Of a stretch of DNA of 64,000 bases, positions 17,271 to 25,185 are shown piece by piece. The stretch is from Porphyrobacter sp. TH134. Its GTDB lineage: Bacteria; Pseudomonadota; Alphaproteobacteria; Sphingomonadales; Sphingomonadaceae. Below the pieces are notes generated by a model. That model was not told the DNA's origin and did no database searches. It saw nothing but the letters and a program-made list of their open reading frames with translations. Positions within the stretch are counted from its first letter, which is position 1, and each line of letters opens with the position of its first letter. The stretch spans positions 123,428-187,427 of the forward strand of contig NZ_PKRO01000003.1 of assembly GCF_002855495.1 (NCBI RefSeq). The letters are read 5' to 3'. The position numbers and the translations under genes were made by a program.

Positions 17271-18761
17271 TCACGGCTTCACGTCAAACGCAACTGTCAT
17301 TCTTTCTCCCCCATCGATCGGAACTGTACCGTGCCACATGGTTGAGGGAAACAGCGTCAGCCAACCCGGCTTGGGCGCTATCTGCCGGGTCGCACCAAGC
17401 TTGATACCAAGTTCGGCCGGCGGCTCCCCAAATTGAAGATATCCGGCCGGCGCAGCGCCGCACTCACCCGCCTCTGGCATCGCAACACACAGTGCGGAAC
17501 TGAGCCAACCTTGAGGGTGAACATGGTTGCTGTGATGACCAGCCCCCGTAAGCCGAACCGACCAACTGCCGGAAAAGCGGACATTGCGCGGCCGATGCCC
17601 CAATGTCGGATGCGGGGGCTCGGCAGGTCCGAGATCAGCGATATATGCCCTTACCGCCTGTTCGATCCGGCGACGCAGTTCCACAATCGGGGGGTCGATC
17701 CGTGCGAACAACGGACCGTCCGTTTGGCTTCCCGCACGCACCGACTGTCCCGGCGGTTCGTGGGCTGCCTTATGCATCGCCCGCAAGGATTGCACCAACT
17801 GTGGCAGTTCCTCCTGCCGATAAACCTCGATCCGCTTAATCAGGCGCTCGTCACCCTCAAGCCAGTGCCAGCGCGGATCATCGAGCAGCCGCCAGGCCGT
17901 TGCCAGATAGGGCCACAATTGACCTGCTCCGGGCAGAGCCAGACCAGCCTCAAGCAAACTTACAGCCGCCGCAGGGCGACCGGTTCGCAACAAATGCCGT
18001 GCGCCGCGCGCCAGCAATTCTGTGTTTTGCAAATAGTGGGTTTGGGAAAAGATCCCCGCAAAGTGGGCATCAGCGGCGGTCTGCTCGCCAAGCTCACTGG
18101 CGCAAATGGCTCTGATTGGTTGCAGTTCGGCAATGTCGCCTAACGCTTGCTGGGCATCAGCCAAGGCGGCATGGGCTTGACCGTAATCTTCGACGCGCAT
18201 CATGCGGTCGAGCAAGCCCAACCACAAGGCCGCTGATTTGGGATGATGTGCCAGCGCATCACGGTAGCTCGATACAAACCGCGCGCCATGACCACACTGC
18301 CACTTCAGATTTGCCAGCGTCTGATGCCCCTCCAGCCACAGTGGCGAGGCGCGGCAGGCCGCTTCAAGGTCACTGATTGCCGCTTCAAACTCGCCTGCAA
18401 CAAACTGCGCAGCCGCGCGCCCGGTGATTATGGACCCATCACTTGGACGCAGTGACAAGGCGCGATCAAACAGCGCCACCGCAGGCAGACCGGCTTCAAA
18501 ACTGACATGCGCCAGGCCATGCGCAATCTTGCCATCATGGGGAGCCAGCACGGCGGCGCGCTCCAGCGCAACGATGGCAGATGCGCTATCGTAAAGCGCG
18601 CGGTGCGCAAGTCCCAGGCTTTGCCACAGGATTGGCGCGTCGGCGTTGGCGCGCACAGCCTCAAGCAACAATGCACGGGCGCCTTCCGGATTGTCGTTCT
18701 CGCGCATCTGAACGGACAGGCGCGCCACTTCGTCAACTGAGTGAGCAGAGATCATCGTCAT
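17271..18761 (-). CDS. TPR protein with a C-terminal 2OG-Fe(II) oxygenase-like domain
   Basis: The 496-residue product has tetratricopeptide-like helical repeats over residues ~1-330 (for example APILWQSLGLAHRALYDSASAIVALERAAVLAPHDG). Its C-terminal domain matches the putative 2OG-Fe(II) oxygenase family PF13759: HSNHVHPQGWLSSALCVAMP supplies the first His, GYLQFGEPP the core strand, and KPGWLTLFPSTMWHGTVP the distal His, with ERMTVAFDVKP for the 2-oxoglutarate-binding Arg. In the family such proteins are putative hydroxylases of unknown substrate and are often coded beside TonB receptors, as here. No signal peptide. The start is uncertain: ATGs at 18761 and 18755 and a TTG at 18782 are all possible; none has a strong RBS. 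Confidence 0.8.
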   Translation of the reverse strand: MTMISAHSVDEVARLSVQMRENDNPEGARALLLEAVRANADAPILWQSLGLAHRALYDSASAIVALERAAVLAPHDGKIAHGLAHVSFEAGLPAVALFDRALSLRPSDGSIITGRAAAQFVAGEFEAAISDLEAACRASPLWLEGHQTLANLKWQCGHGARFVSSYRDALAHHPKSAALWLGLLDRMMRVEDYGQAHAALADAQQALGDIAELQPIRAICASELGEQTAADAHFAGIFSQTHYLQNTELLARGARHLLRTGRPAAAVSLLEAGLALPGAGQLWPYLATAWRLLDDPRWHWLEGDERLIKRIEVYRQEELPQLVQSLRAMHKAAHEPPGQSVRAGSQTDGPLFARIDPPIVELRRRIEQAVRAYIADLGPAEPPHPTLGHRPRNVRFSGSWSVRLTGAGHHSNHVHPQGWLSSALCVAMPEAGECGAAPAGYLQFGEPPAELGIKLGATRQIAPKPGWLTLFPSTMWHGTVPIDGGERMTVAFDVKP

Positions 18762-18828
18762 GGTGTGCTTTCTTAATTGCAAGCATCGCCTTGCGCCACC
18801 GGTCAGACAATGAGGCTCTTCAAGACAC

Positions 18829-18860
18829 GAAAAAGGGGGCAGCCCGAAAGCTGCCCCCTG
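18829..18860 (-). terminator. Rho-independent terminator after the second TonB receptor gene
   Basis: On the minus strand a perfect 9-bp stem GGGGGCAGC/GCTGCCCCC (18835-18843 with 18850-18858) closes a 6-nt loop and is followed by TTTTTCG. It lies about 35 bp after the receptor stop and separates it from the TPR gene. Confidence 0.85.
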
Positions 18861-18893
18861 ATTTTAGAACCAATCTGGTCCTGCTTACGTTGA

Positions 18894-21812
18894 TCAGAAC
18901 GTAAACTGGACGCCGACCACGAAGCGACGGCCAAGCGGATCATAGACCGCCGGGAAGGTGTTGCCCGAGTTCGGACCGGCGCCGCCAGCCTGTGCACCCA
19001 CGATCGGCGGATCGCGGTCAAACAGGTTTTGGACCGACAGCGTGAGGGTCAGGTTGTCGATAACGGCCTGACGGAGCGCCAGATCGAAGTAGTTGAACGA
19101 CGAGATGTTCCGGTAATCAGCGAAGAACGCAGCCGGGCCAGCAGTCGTCGGCGTGCCGGTGGGCAGCTGCGGATTCGGTGCAACCGGTTCCACTTCGACC
19201 GCGCTGAGGTAACGCCAGAACAGCGAGACATCAGTTTCACGCGACGTCGACGTATAGGTCAGACGGGTCGTTGCCGAAACTTCCGGCTGCGGGTTACCGC
19301 AGTTCACGCTGAAGTAGCCCACGCATTCGCGATTGATCGAACGCGGGGTCGCCTGGAACAGGTTCTCCATCGTGTAGGTCGCAAAGGTGCCGATCGAGAT
19401 CTGACCGAAGTCAAAATCCTGCGCGGCGTTCAGCGCGAAGTCGATGCCCGACGTTTCAATCGTGCCGAGGTTCGACAGACCGAGGAACGGACCAAAGGTC
19501 GTGTTCGCCGGGCCGCTCAGGCTGCCGTCAAGCGGGTTACGACGGGTCAGGTCACAGGTCCCAGGCACCGGAGTGGGCTGGAAACAACCATCGATGATGT
19601 CGCCCTGCGTGGGAGTCGTGATCGCGTCCGTGACCTTGATCCGGAAGTAATCGACGCTGAACGAGAAGCTCGACAGAATATCCGGCGTGAAGACCACACC
19701 AGCGGTCAAAGTGCGAGCGCGTTCCGCATCGAGATCCGGGTTACCGCCGGTGGTTTGCTGGATCTGACCCGCTGCCGGGCCCGGAATGCTGCCAAGCAGG
19801 GTGGTCGGTGCACCGACCAGAGCCAACTGGGCACGGCACAGATCCGGGAAGTTGGCACCGCGCGCCGTAACAGCGGCGAGCGTACCCTGACACGGATCCG
19901 AAGTCCGACCGGTCAGGCCGGTGACCTGCGGCTGGAACAGTTCGGCAATGTTCGGCGCACGAATGGCCTGGGTGTAAACACCGCGGAACTTGATCTCCTC
20001 GATCGGCGACCAGCTACCGCCAGCCTTCCACGTCCAGGTGCCGCCAACCGTCGAGTAGTCGGCATAACGCACGCCGCCTTCGAGGGTGAGGTTGTAGAAG
20101 AAGGGCTTGTCTTCAACCAGCGGGGCAACCGCTTCAAGGAAGAATTCCTTGGAATTGAAGTCACCGCGGATCGGCAACGCAGCAGCGCCAGCGCCCAAAA
20201 CTTCGCCCGGAACGCGCGAAATGCCATCGCCTTCCGAACCGGCGGTGTAGCGGCGGTATTCCGCACCGAGCGCGAAGCTGATCGGCGTTTCGGCAAACGG
20301 GCTAGCCACGCCGAAGTCACCATCGATGGTGCCGGCCACATTCAGGAAGGTGGTGTCGCGGAACGCACGGGTCGGGACTTCGATCGAATTCAGCATTTCT
20401 TGCGTGATGCTGCCTTCAGGACCGAAGACGTTGAACGGTACGCAGCCCGCAGCCGAACCGGTCGGGCAGCCCGCAACGCCAGCACGCAGACGGCTCAGCA
20501 GGTACCAGTTGGTGCGCTGCTCGGCGCCGTTGCTGCGGCCGTAGGTGCCGTGCACATCCCAGTTCAGGGTGTCAGTGAGACCACCACGGAAACCGCCGGT
20601 CAGGTTGAACATGTCGGTTTCAAAGCGCTGGATGCGCGGACCGCTTTCGACAAACCGGCGGTTAACCGCAACAGTCACCGGCGTACCGGCAGCAATGGCC
20701 GCACCGCAATCGGTGCCGGCAGCGATGCCGCTGCCTGCAACGCCAACCGCTGCATTACACAGGAAGTCGCGCTGCTGGGCCGAAAGGAAGGGGCTGTTAA
20801 GGGGAGTTGTAACCGTGTTCCCGAACGAACCCGACGGTGCCAGATTCACTTCCACGACGCTCTTGACGTACATACCCTCGGCATAGGCCTCAATGCCGTC
20901 GGTGATCTCGTAGTTCGCCTGAGTGTAGATGCTGTACAGGTCTTGCGGGGTCTGGAAGATGTTCAGCGGATTGAAGTTGTAGTTGTTCTGCGCACCGGCC
21001 GCAAACTGGCCATCGGGCGTCACGCGACCGATGAAGGGGAAGCCGATCGAAGCCGGAACAGCGCCCGGCGAACCTTCTTCGCCGCCGGTAACCGAGCTGC
21101 GCGACACAAGGCTGAAGTCGCGGTTGCCCTGAAGCACCGGCTTGGTGTTGACGTAGCCGAAGCTCAATACCGCGTTACCACGGCCATCGTCGAAGCTTGC
21201 GCCCATGGTGAGGTCGGCGCGGAAGTTTTCGCCATCACCGCGCTCGGTGATGCCCTGCGCAAAGCGCGCGTCGAAGCCTTCGAAGTCATCGCGCGTGATG
21301 AAGTTGACAACACCGGCGACAGCGTCGGCACCGTAAACGGTGCTGGCACCGCCAGTCAGCACGTCAACGCGCTTCAACAGCGCGATCGGAATAACGTTAA
21401 GGTCGACCACACCGTCCGTGTCACGCGGCGTAACCCGGCGACCGTTCAGCAGGATGACGTTACGGTTGGTCCCAAGGCCGCGCAGGTTAAGCCGCGACGA
21501 TCCATTGTTACCATTGTTGGTCTGCGCACCGATCGACGGCACGGCCGAAGGCAGCTGGCGGAGCACCTGCTCAATCGAGACCGGCTGCTGGAAGGCGATA
21601 TCATCTTCACTGACGAAGCTCACCGGGCTCGAAAGTTCGAGATTCGGGTTGCTGATCCGCGAACCGGTGACAACGATCGATTCGGAAGCTTCGGCAGTTG
21701 CCTCAGCATCTTCGACGGCTGCATCTTGCGCAATAGCGGGCGTCGCAGTCGACGCGAGCGCAATAGCTAGGCTTGCCCAGCCAGTCTGTCGCAGAAGTTG
21801 TTTCTGAAACAC
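18894..21812 (-). CDS. TonB-dependent receptor, large (972 aa), GTG start
   Basis: An outer-membrane TonB-dependent receptor. The signal peptide MFQKQLLRQTGWASLAIALA...AIAQ is followed by SESIVVTGSRI, the plug (PVSFVSEDDIAFQQPVSIEQVLRQLPSAVPS, NGRRVTPRD, LKRVDVLTGGASTVYGADAVAGVVNFITRDDFEG), and a barrel with VYTQAIRAPNIAELFQPQ and the terminal NLFDRDPP...YDPLGRRFVVGVQFTF. The start is decided by context: no ATG is suitable, while the GTG at 21812 has an AAAGGGG RBS and gives a normal signal peptide. It is similar in architecture to the receptor at 13254 but clearly divergent in sequence. Ligand unknown. It lies upstream of the TPR/2OG gene on the same strand, with a terminator between them. 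Confidence 0.92.
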   Translation of the reverse strand: MFQKQLLRQTGWASLAIALASTATPAIAQDAAVEDAEATAEASESIVVTGSRISNPNLELSSPVSFVSEDDIAFQQPVSIEQVLRQLPSAVPSIGAQTNNGNNGSSRLNLRGLGTNRNVILLNGRRVTPRDTDGVVDLNVIPIALLKRVDVLTGGASTVYGADAVAGVVNFITRDDFEGFDARFAQGITERGDGENFRADLTMGASFDDGRGNAVLSFGYVNTKPVLQGNRDFSLVSRSSVTGGEEGSPGAVPASIGFPFIGRVTPDGQFAAGAQNNYNFNPLNIFQTPQDLYSIYTQANYEITDGIEAYAEGMYVKSVVEVNLAPSGSFGNTVTTPLNSPFLSAQQRDFLCNAAVGVAGSGIAAGTDCGAAIAAGTPVTVAVNRRFVESGPRIQRFETDMFNLTGGFRGGLTDTLNWDVHGTYGRSNGAEQRTNWYLLSRLRAGVAGCPTGSAAGCVPFNVFGPEGSITQEMLNSIEVPTRAFRDTTFLNVAGTIDGDFGVASPFAETPISFALGAEYRRYTAGSEGDGISRVPGEVLGAGAAALPIRGDFNSKEFFLEAVAPLVEDKPFFYNLTLEGGVRYADYSTVGGTWTWKAGGSWSPIEEIKFRGVYTQAIRAPNIAELFQPQVTGLTGRTSDPCQGTLAAVTARGANFPDLCRAQLALVGAPTTLLGSIPGPAAGQIQQTTGGNPDLDAERARTLTAGVVFTPDILSSFSFSVDYFRIKVTDAITTPTQGDIIDGCFQPTPVPGTCDLTRRNPLDGSLSGPANTTFGPFLGLSNLGTIETSGIDFALNAAQDFDFGQISIGTFATYTMENLFQATPRSINRECVGYFSVNCGNPQPEVSATTRLTYTSTSRETDVSLFWRYLSAVEVEPVAPNPQLPTGTPTTAGPAAFFADYRNISSFNYFDLALRQAVIDNLTLTLSVQNLFDRDPPIVGAQAGGAGPNSGNTFPAVYDPLGRRFVVGVQFTF

Positions 21813-22392
21813 GGTGTTCCCCTTTGTGATGAGTATCAGGTCGTTTTCTCGGTTGCCAGGCGCCCGAAACCGAGCGTGTCCCCCACCAACATGCACCCGA
21901 GCTATCTGATTGTTACGCGGGGTGTAAAGCGCTTCCCCTGCAACGCGGCGGGTTTGCAAGGCCTTGTCGCCGAAATGCAACACTGCGTTTGCAACGGAAA
22001 ACAGTTTGAGATTAGGCGAAGGGCCTGGGACGGTTGCCGGAGTACGATCAAGCAGCCGGAGGATGGAAAAGGTCCAGGCATGATCGGGTTACGCCGCAGA
22101 CCATGAACCACGCGGACCAGGCACTTGCTGCCGCCCGCCTAGCAGATGTTGCAGCTTTGCAACGTGAAGCGGCGTCTGATCCCTCGGCGTCCAGCCTACC
22201 ACTCAATGGTTATGCCAAATTTCCGCGCCCCGACACAAGCGCGCCATGTGCGCCGTCATCGCAATCGGGATCTTTGGCGCACACTGGCGCGCGCGCCAAA
22301 TGCCTGGCGCCAGTTGCAAAACCGGCGCTCCAACGAGAAAATCCCCACCGATCCTGGCTTATTGCGCTGCTGAAGATGGCGAAGGCGCAGAC
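21813..22392. other. 580-bp non-coding stretch between clpB and the TonB receptor
   Basis: Short open frames here have no RBS, no recognisable motif and codon use unlike the neighbours, so I call no gene. The part next to 21812 must carry the receptor promoter and leader. The part next to clpB has GC-rich inverted repeats, including a 14-bp perfect palindrome TGGCGCGCGCGCCA near 22288 and a GGCGCC-rich tract, but no T-run typical of a terminator. It could hide a small RNA or the degraded remains of a gene; nothing decisive is visible. Confidence 0.45.
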
Positions 22393-24969
22393 TTAAGCAA
22401 CCTGCATCGACAGCTGCCCGTCCCCCTCATCGATGGTCAAGGTGGAGCCATCGGGCAATTGCCCCGCCAGCAGCTTTTCCGCCAGCGGATCTTGCAGGTA
22501 GCGTTGCACGGCCCGCTTCAAGGGGCGCGCGCCGTAAACCGGGTCATAGCCCACCCGCCCCAGCCAGCGCAGCGCTGCATCGGTGAGGTTAATCGCGATC
22601 TTGCGATCGGCCAGCAGCTTTTGCACCCGGCCCACCTGAATGGCCACGATCGGGGCCATGTGTTCGTGGCCCAGCCGGTGGAACAGGATGATCTCGTCCA
22701 GCCGGTTGAGGAATTCGGGGCGGAAATGCCCGCGCACCACGTCCATCACGTCCTTCTCGACGCTGGCAGGCTCCGCCCCGTCGGGCAGGTTGGCGAGATA
22801 CTGGCTGCCAAGGTTCGAGGTGAGGATAATCAGCGTGTTGCTGAAATCGACCACGCGGCCCTGCCCATCCGTCAGGCGGCCATCGTCCAACACCTGGAGC
22901 AGGACGTTGAATACGTCGCTATGCGCCTTTTCGACCTCGTCGAACAATACCACCTGATAGGGGCGGCGGCGCACGGCTTCGGTTAGCACCCCGCCTTCCT
23001 CATAGCCGACATAGCCCGGAGGCGCGCCGATCAGGCGGGCGACGGCATGCTTCTCCATGAACTCGCTCATGTCGATGCGCACCATCGCGCTGTCATCGTC
23101 GAACAGGAAGCCGGCCAAGGCCTTGGTCAATTCGGTCTTGCCGACACCCGTAGGGCCGAGGAACAGGAAGCTGCCCAAGGGCCGCCCCGGATCCTGCAAG
23201 CCAGCCCGTGCGCGGCGCACCGCCTTGGAGACGGCCTCGATCGCCTGGGCTTGGCCGATCACCCGCTTGCCGAGGATGCTCTCCATCTGGAGCAGCTTTT
23301 CACGTTCGCCGGCCATCATCCGGTCAACCGGAATGCCGGTCCAGCGGCTGACGACCCCGGCGATGTCCTCTTCGGTCACTTCTTCGCGCAGCATGGCGTT
23401 GGCCGCCTGCCCTTGCGCTTCGGCGAGCTGCTTTTCGAGTTCGGGGATGCGCCCGTAGGACAGCTCCCCCGCCTTGGCGAGATCGCCTTCGCGCTGGGCC
23501 TGTTCCAGTTCCAGCCGCGCACCATCAAGCTGCTCCTTGATCTTGCCCTCAGCCGCGATCTTGTCACGCTCGTTCTGCCAGCGGGTGGTGAGTTCCGCCG
23601 ATTGCTGTTCCAGATTGGCGAGGTCTTCGCGCAAGGTCACGAGGCGATCCTTGGAGTTCTGGTCACTCTCCTTCTGAAGCGCCTGCTCCTCTATCTTCAA
23701 TTGGATGATCTTGCGGTCGAGGACTTCGATCTCTTCGGGCTTGGACTCCACCTCCATGCGGATACGGCTCGCCGCCTCGTCCATCAGGTCGATGGCCTTG
23801 TCGGGGAGGAAGCGGTTCTGGATGTAGCGATCCGACAGCTTCGCCGCTGCGACAATCGCGCCGTCGGTGATGCGCACGCCGTGGTGGAGCTCGTACTTGT
23901 CCTTGATGCCGCGCAGGATGCTGATGGTATCTTCCACGGTCGGCTCGGCGATGAACACCGGCTGGAAGCGGCGCTGGAGCGCGGGGTCTTTTTCGACATA
24001 TTTCTGGTATTCGTCGAGCGTCGTGGCGCCGATGCAGTGCAGCTCCCCGCGCGACAGGGCGGGCTTCAAGAGGTTGGACGCATCCATCGAGCCTTCGGAC
24101 GCGCCCGCCCCGATCAGGGTGTGCATCTCGTCAATGAACAGGATGATCTGGCCGTCGGCGTTCTTGACCTCGTCCAGCACCGATTTCAGCCGTTCTTCAA
24201 ACTCGCCGCGATACTTGGCGCCAGCAATCAGCGCGCCCATGTCGAGGCTCATCAGCGTGCGGCCCTTGAGGCTGTCGGGCACGTCGCCATTGGCGATGCG
24301 CAGCGCAAGGCCTTCGGCAATTGCGGTCTTTCCGGTGCCGGGCTCGCCGATCAGGGCGGGGTTGTTCTTGGTGCGCCGCGCGAGGATCTGGATGGTGCGG
24401 CGGATTTCCTCGTCGCGGCCGATCACCGGATCGAGCTTGCCGTCGCGTGCCGCCTTGGTGAGGTCGCGGGCGAATTTCTGCATCGCGTCATAGGTGTTTT
24501 CGGCGCTGGCGCTGTCCGCGCGCTTGCCGCCGCGCAAGGCTTCGATCGCGGTGTTGAGCGACTGGGGGGAGACGCCCGCCGCCTTCAGCGCCTCACCCGC
24601 CGCCCCAGGCGCAAGCGCGAGCGCGGTCAGCATCCGCTCGACCGTGACATAGCTGTCCCCCGCCTTGTCGGCGAGCTGTTCGGCGGTGTCGAGCAGGCGC
24701 ACCGCGTCATTATCGAGGCCAGGGGTCGCCTGCGCGCCGGAGCCGGTGACAGCAGGAATCTTGGAAAGGCCTGCGTCCACCGCGGTCGCCGCCAGCGGGG
24801 CCTGACCGCCCGCGCGCTGGATCAGCCCGGCAGCCATGCCCTCGCTATCCTCCAGCAACGCCTTGGCGATGTGGAGCGGGGTGATGCGCTGGTGATTGAG
24901 CCGGATCGCGACGGTCTGCGCCGCTTGCAGAAAGCCCTTCGCGCGGTCGGTGAACTTTTCAAGATTCAT
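22393..24969 (-). CDS. clpB: ATP-dependent protein disaggregase ClpB (Hsp100)
   Basis: An 858-residue protein, the usual ClpB length. In order: N-terminal Clp repeat domain (1-145), NBD1 with Walker A GEPGTGKT at 208-215 and Walker [10 protein letters not shown], the coiled-coil middle domain (about 410-530, rich in [15 protein letters not shown] type heptads) that distinguishes ClpB from ClpA/C, NBD2 with GPTGVGKT near 608 and [11 protein letters not shown], and the C-terminal D2-small domain. With DnaK it dissolves heat-aggregated proteins in the cytoplasm. The start ATG at 24969 has a GGAAGGG RBS. A sigma-32 type promoter lies about 30-60 bp upstream, consistent with heat-shock induction. 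It stands alone, divergent from the acylase gene. Confidence 0.97.
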   Translation of the reverse strand: MNLEKFTDRAKGFLQAAQTVAIRLNHQRITPLHIAKALLEDSEGMAAGLIQRAGGQAPLAATAVDAGLSKIPAVTGSGAQATPGLDNDAVRLLDTAEQLADKAGDSYVTVERMLTALALAPGAAGEALKAAGVSPQSLNTAIEALRGGKRADSASAENTYDAMQKFARDLTKAARDGKLDPVIGRDEEIRRTIQILARRTKNNPALIGEPGTGKTAIAEGLALRIANGDVPDSLKGRTLMSLDMGALIAGAKYRGEFEERLKSVLDEVKNADGQIILFIDEMHTLIGAGASEGSMDASNLLKPALSRGELHCIGATTLDEYQKYVEKDPALQRRFQPVFIAEPTVEDTISILRGIKDKYELHHGVRITDGAIVAAAKLSDRYIQNRFLPDKAIDLMDEAASRIRMEVESKPEEIEVLDRKIIQLKIEEQALQKESDQNSKDRLVTLREDLANLEQQSAELTTRWQNERDKIAAEGKIKEQLDGARLELEQAQREGDLAKAGELSYGRIPELEKQLAEAQGQAANAMLREEVTEEDIAGVVSRWTGIPVDRMMAGEREKLLQMESILGKRVIGQAQAIEAVSKAVRRARAGLQDPGRPLGSFLFLGPTGVGKTELTKALAGFLFDDDSAMVRIDMSEFMEKHAVARLIGAPPGYVGYEEGGVLTEAVRRRPYQVVLFDEVEKAHSDVFNVLLQVLDDGRLTDGQGRVVDFSNTLIILTSNLGSQYLANLPDGAEPASVEKDVMDVVRGHFRPEFLNRLDEIILFHRLGHEHMAPIVAIQVGRVQKLLADRKIAINLTDAALRWLGRVGYDPVYGARPLKRAVQRYLQDPLAEKLLAGQLPDGSTLTIDEGDGQLSMQVA

Positions 24970-24998
24970 GGCGTCCAAACCCTTCCAAACTGACCACT

Positions 24999-25029
24999 CG
25001 CAGATAGTGTTGCACATTGGCCACACAAG
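24999..25029 (-). promoter_or_regulatory. RpoH (sigma-32) heat-shock promoter of clpB
   Basis: On the minus strand CTTG (25026-25029) is followed after exactly 17 bp by ACTATCTGCG (24999-25008). The alphaproteobacterial RpoH consensus is CTTG-N17/18-CYTATNTNNG, so nine of ten -10 positions match. The predicted transcript would start about 20-25 nt before the clpB ATG. Confidence 0.8.
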
Positions 25030-25185
25030 TCCCTGTGTCGCAAAAATTGCAAGCAGGTGTGTTATCCAGCTAGGTGGGTTCGATCGCGGCGCAAGGCAAG
25101 GGCTTCCTTGCATGGGGCGCAAGCCTTGACCTCCCCTCGCCTGCGCGCGATGGAGACGCCCTACGATTTGGGAGAGAAATCGGCG

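Noticed and set aside
19029..21770. A 913-codon open frame on the plus strand opposite the second TonB receptor gene
   Set aside because: It is the antisense shadow of a high-GC gene: no RBS, Arg/His-rich low-complexity translation and no motif, while the opposite strand encodes a complete TonB receptor.
21940..22250. Possible tRNA or small RNA gene in the gap before clpB
   Set aside because: No cloverleaf, T-loop (GGTTCGA) or acceptor pairing could be found on either strand.
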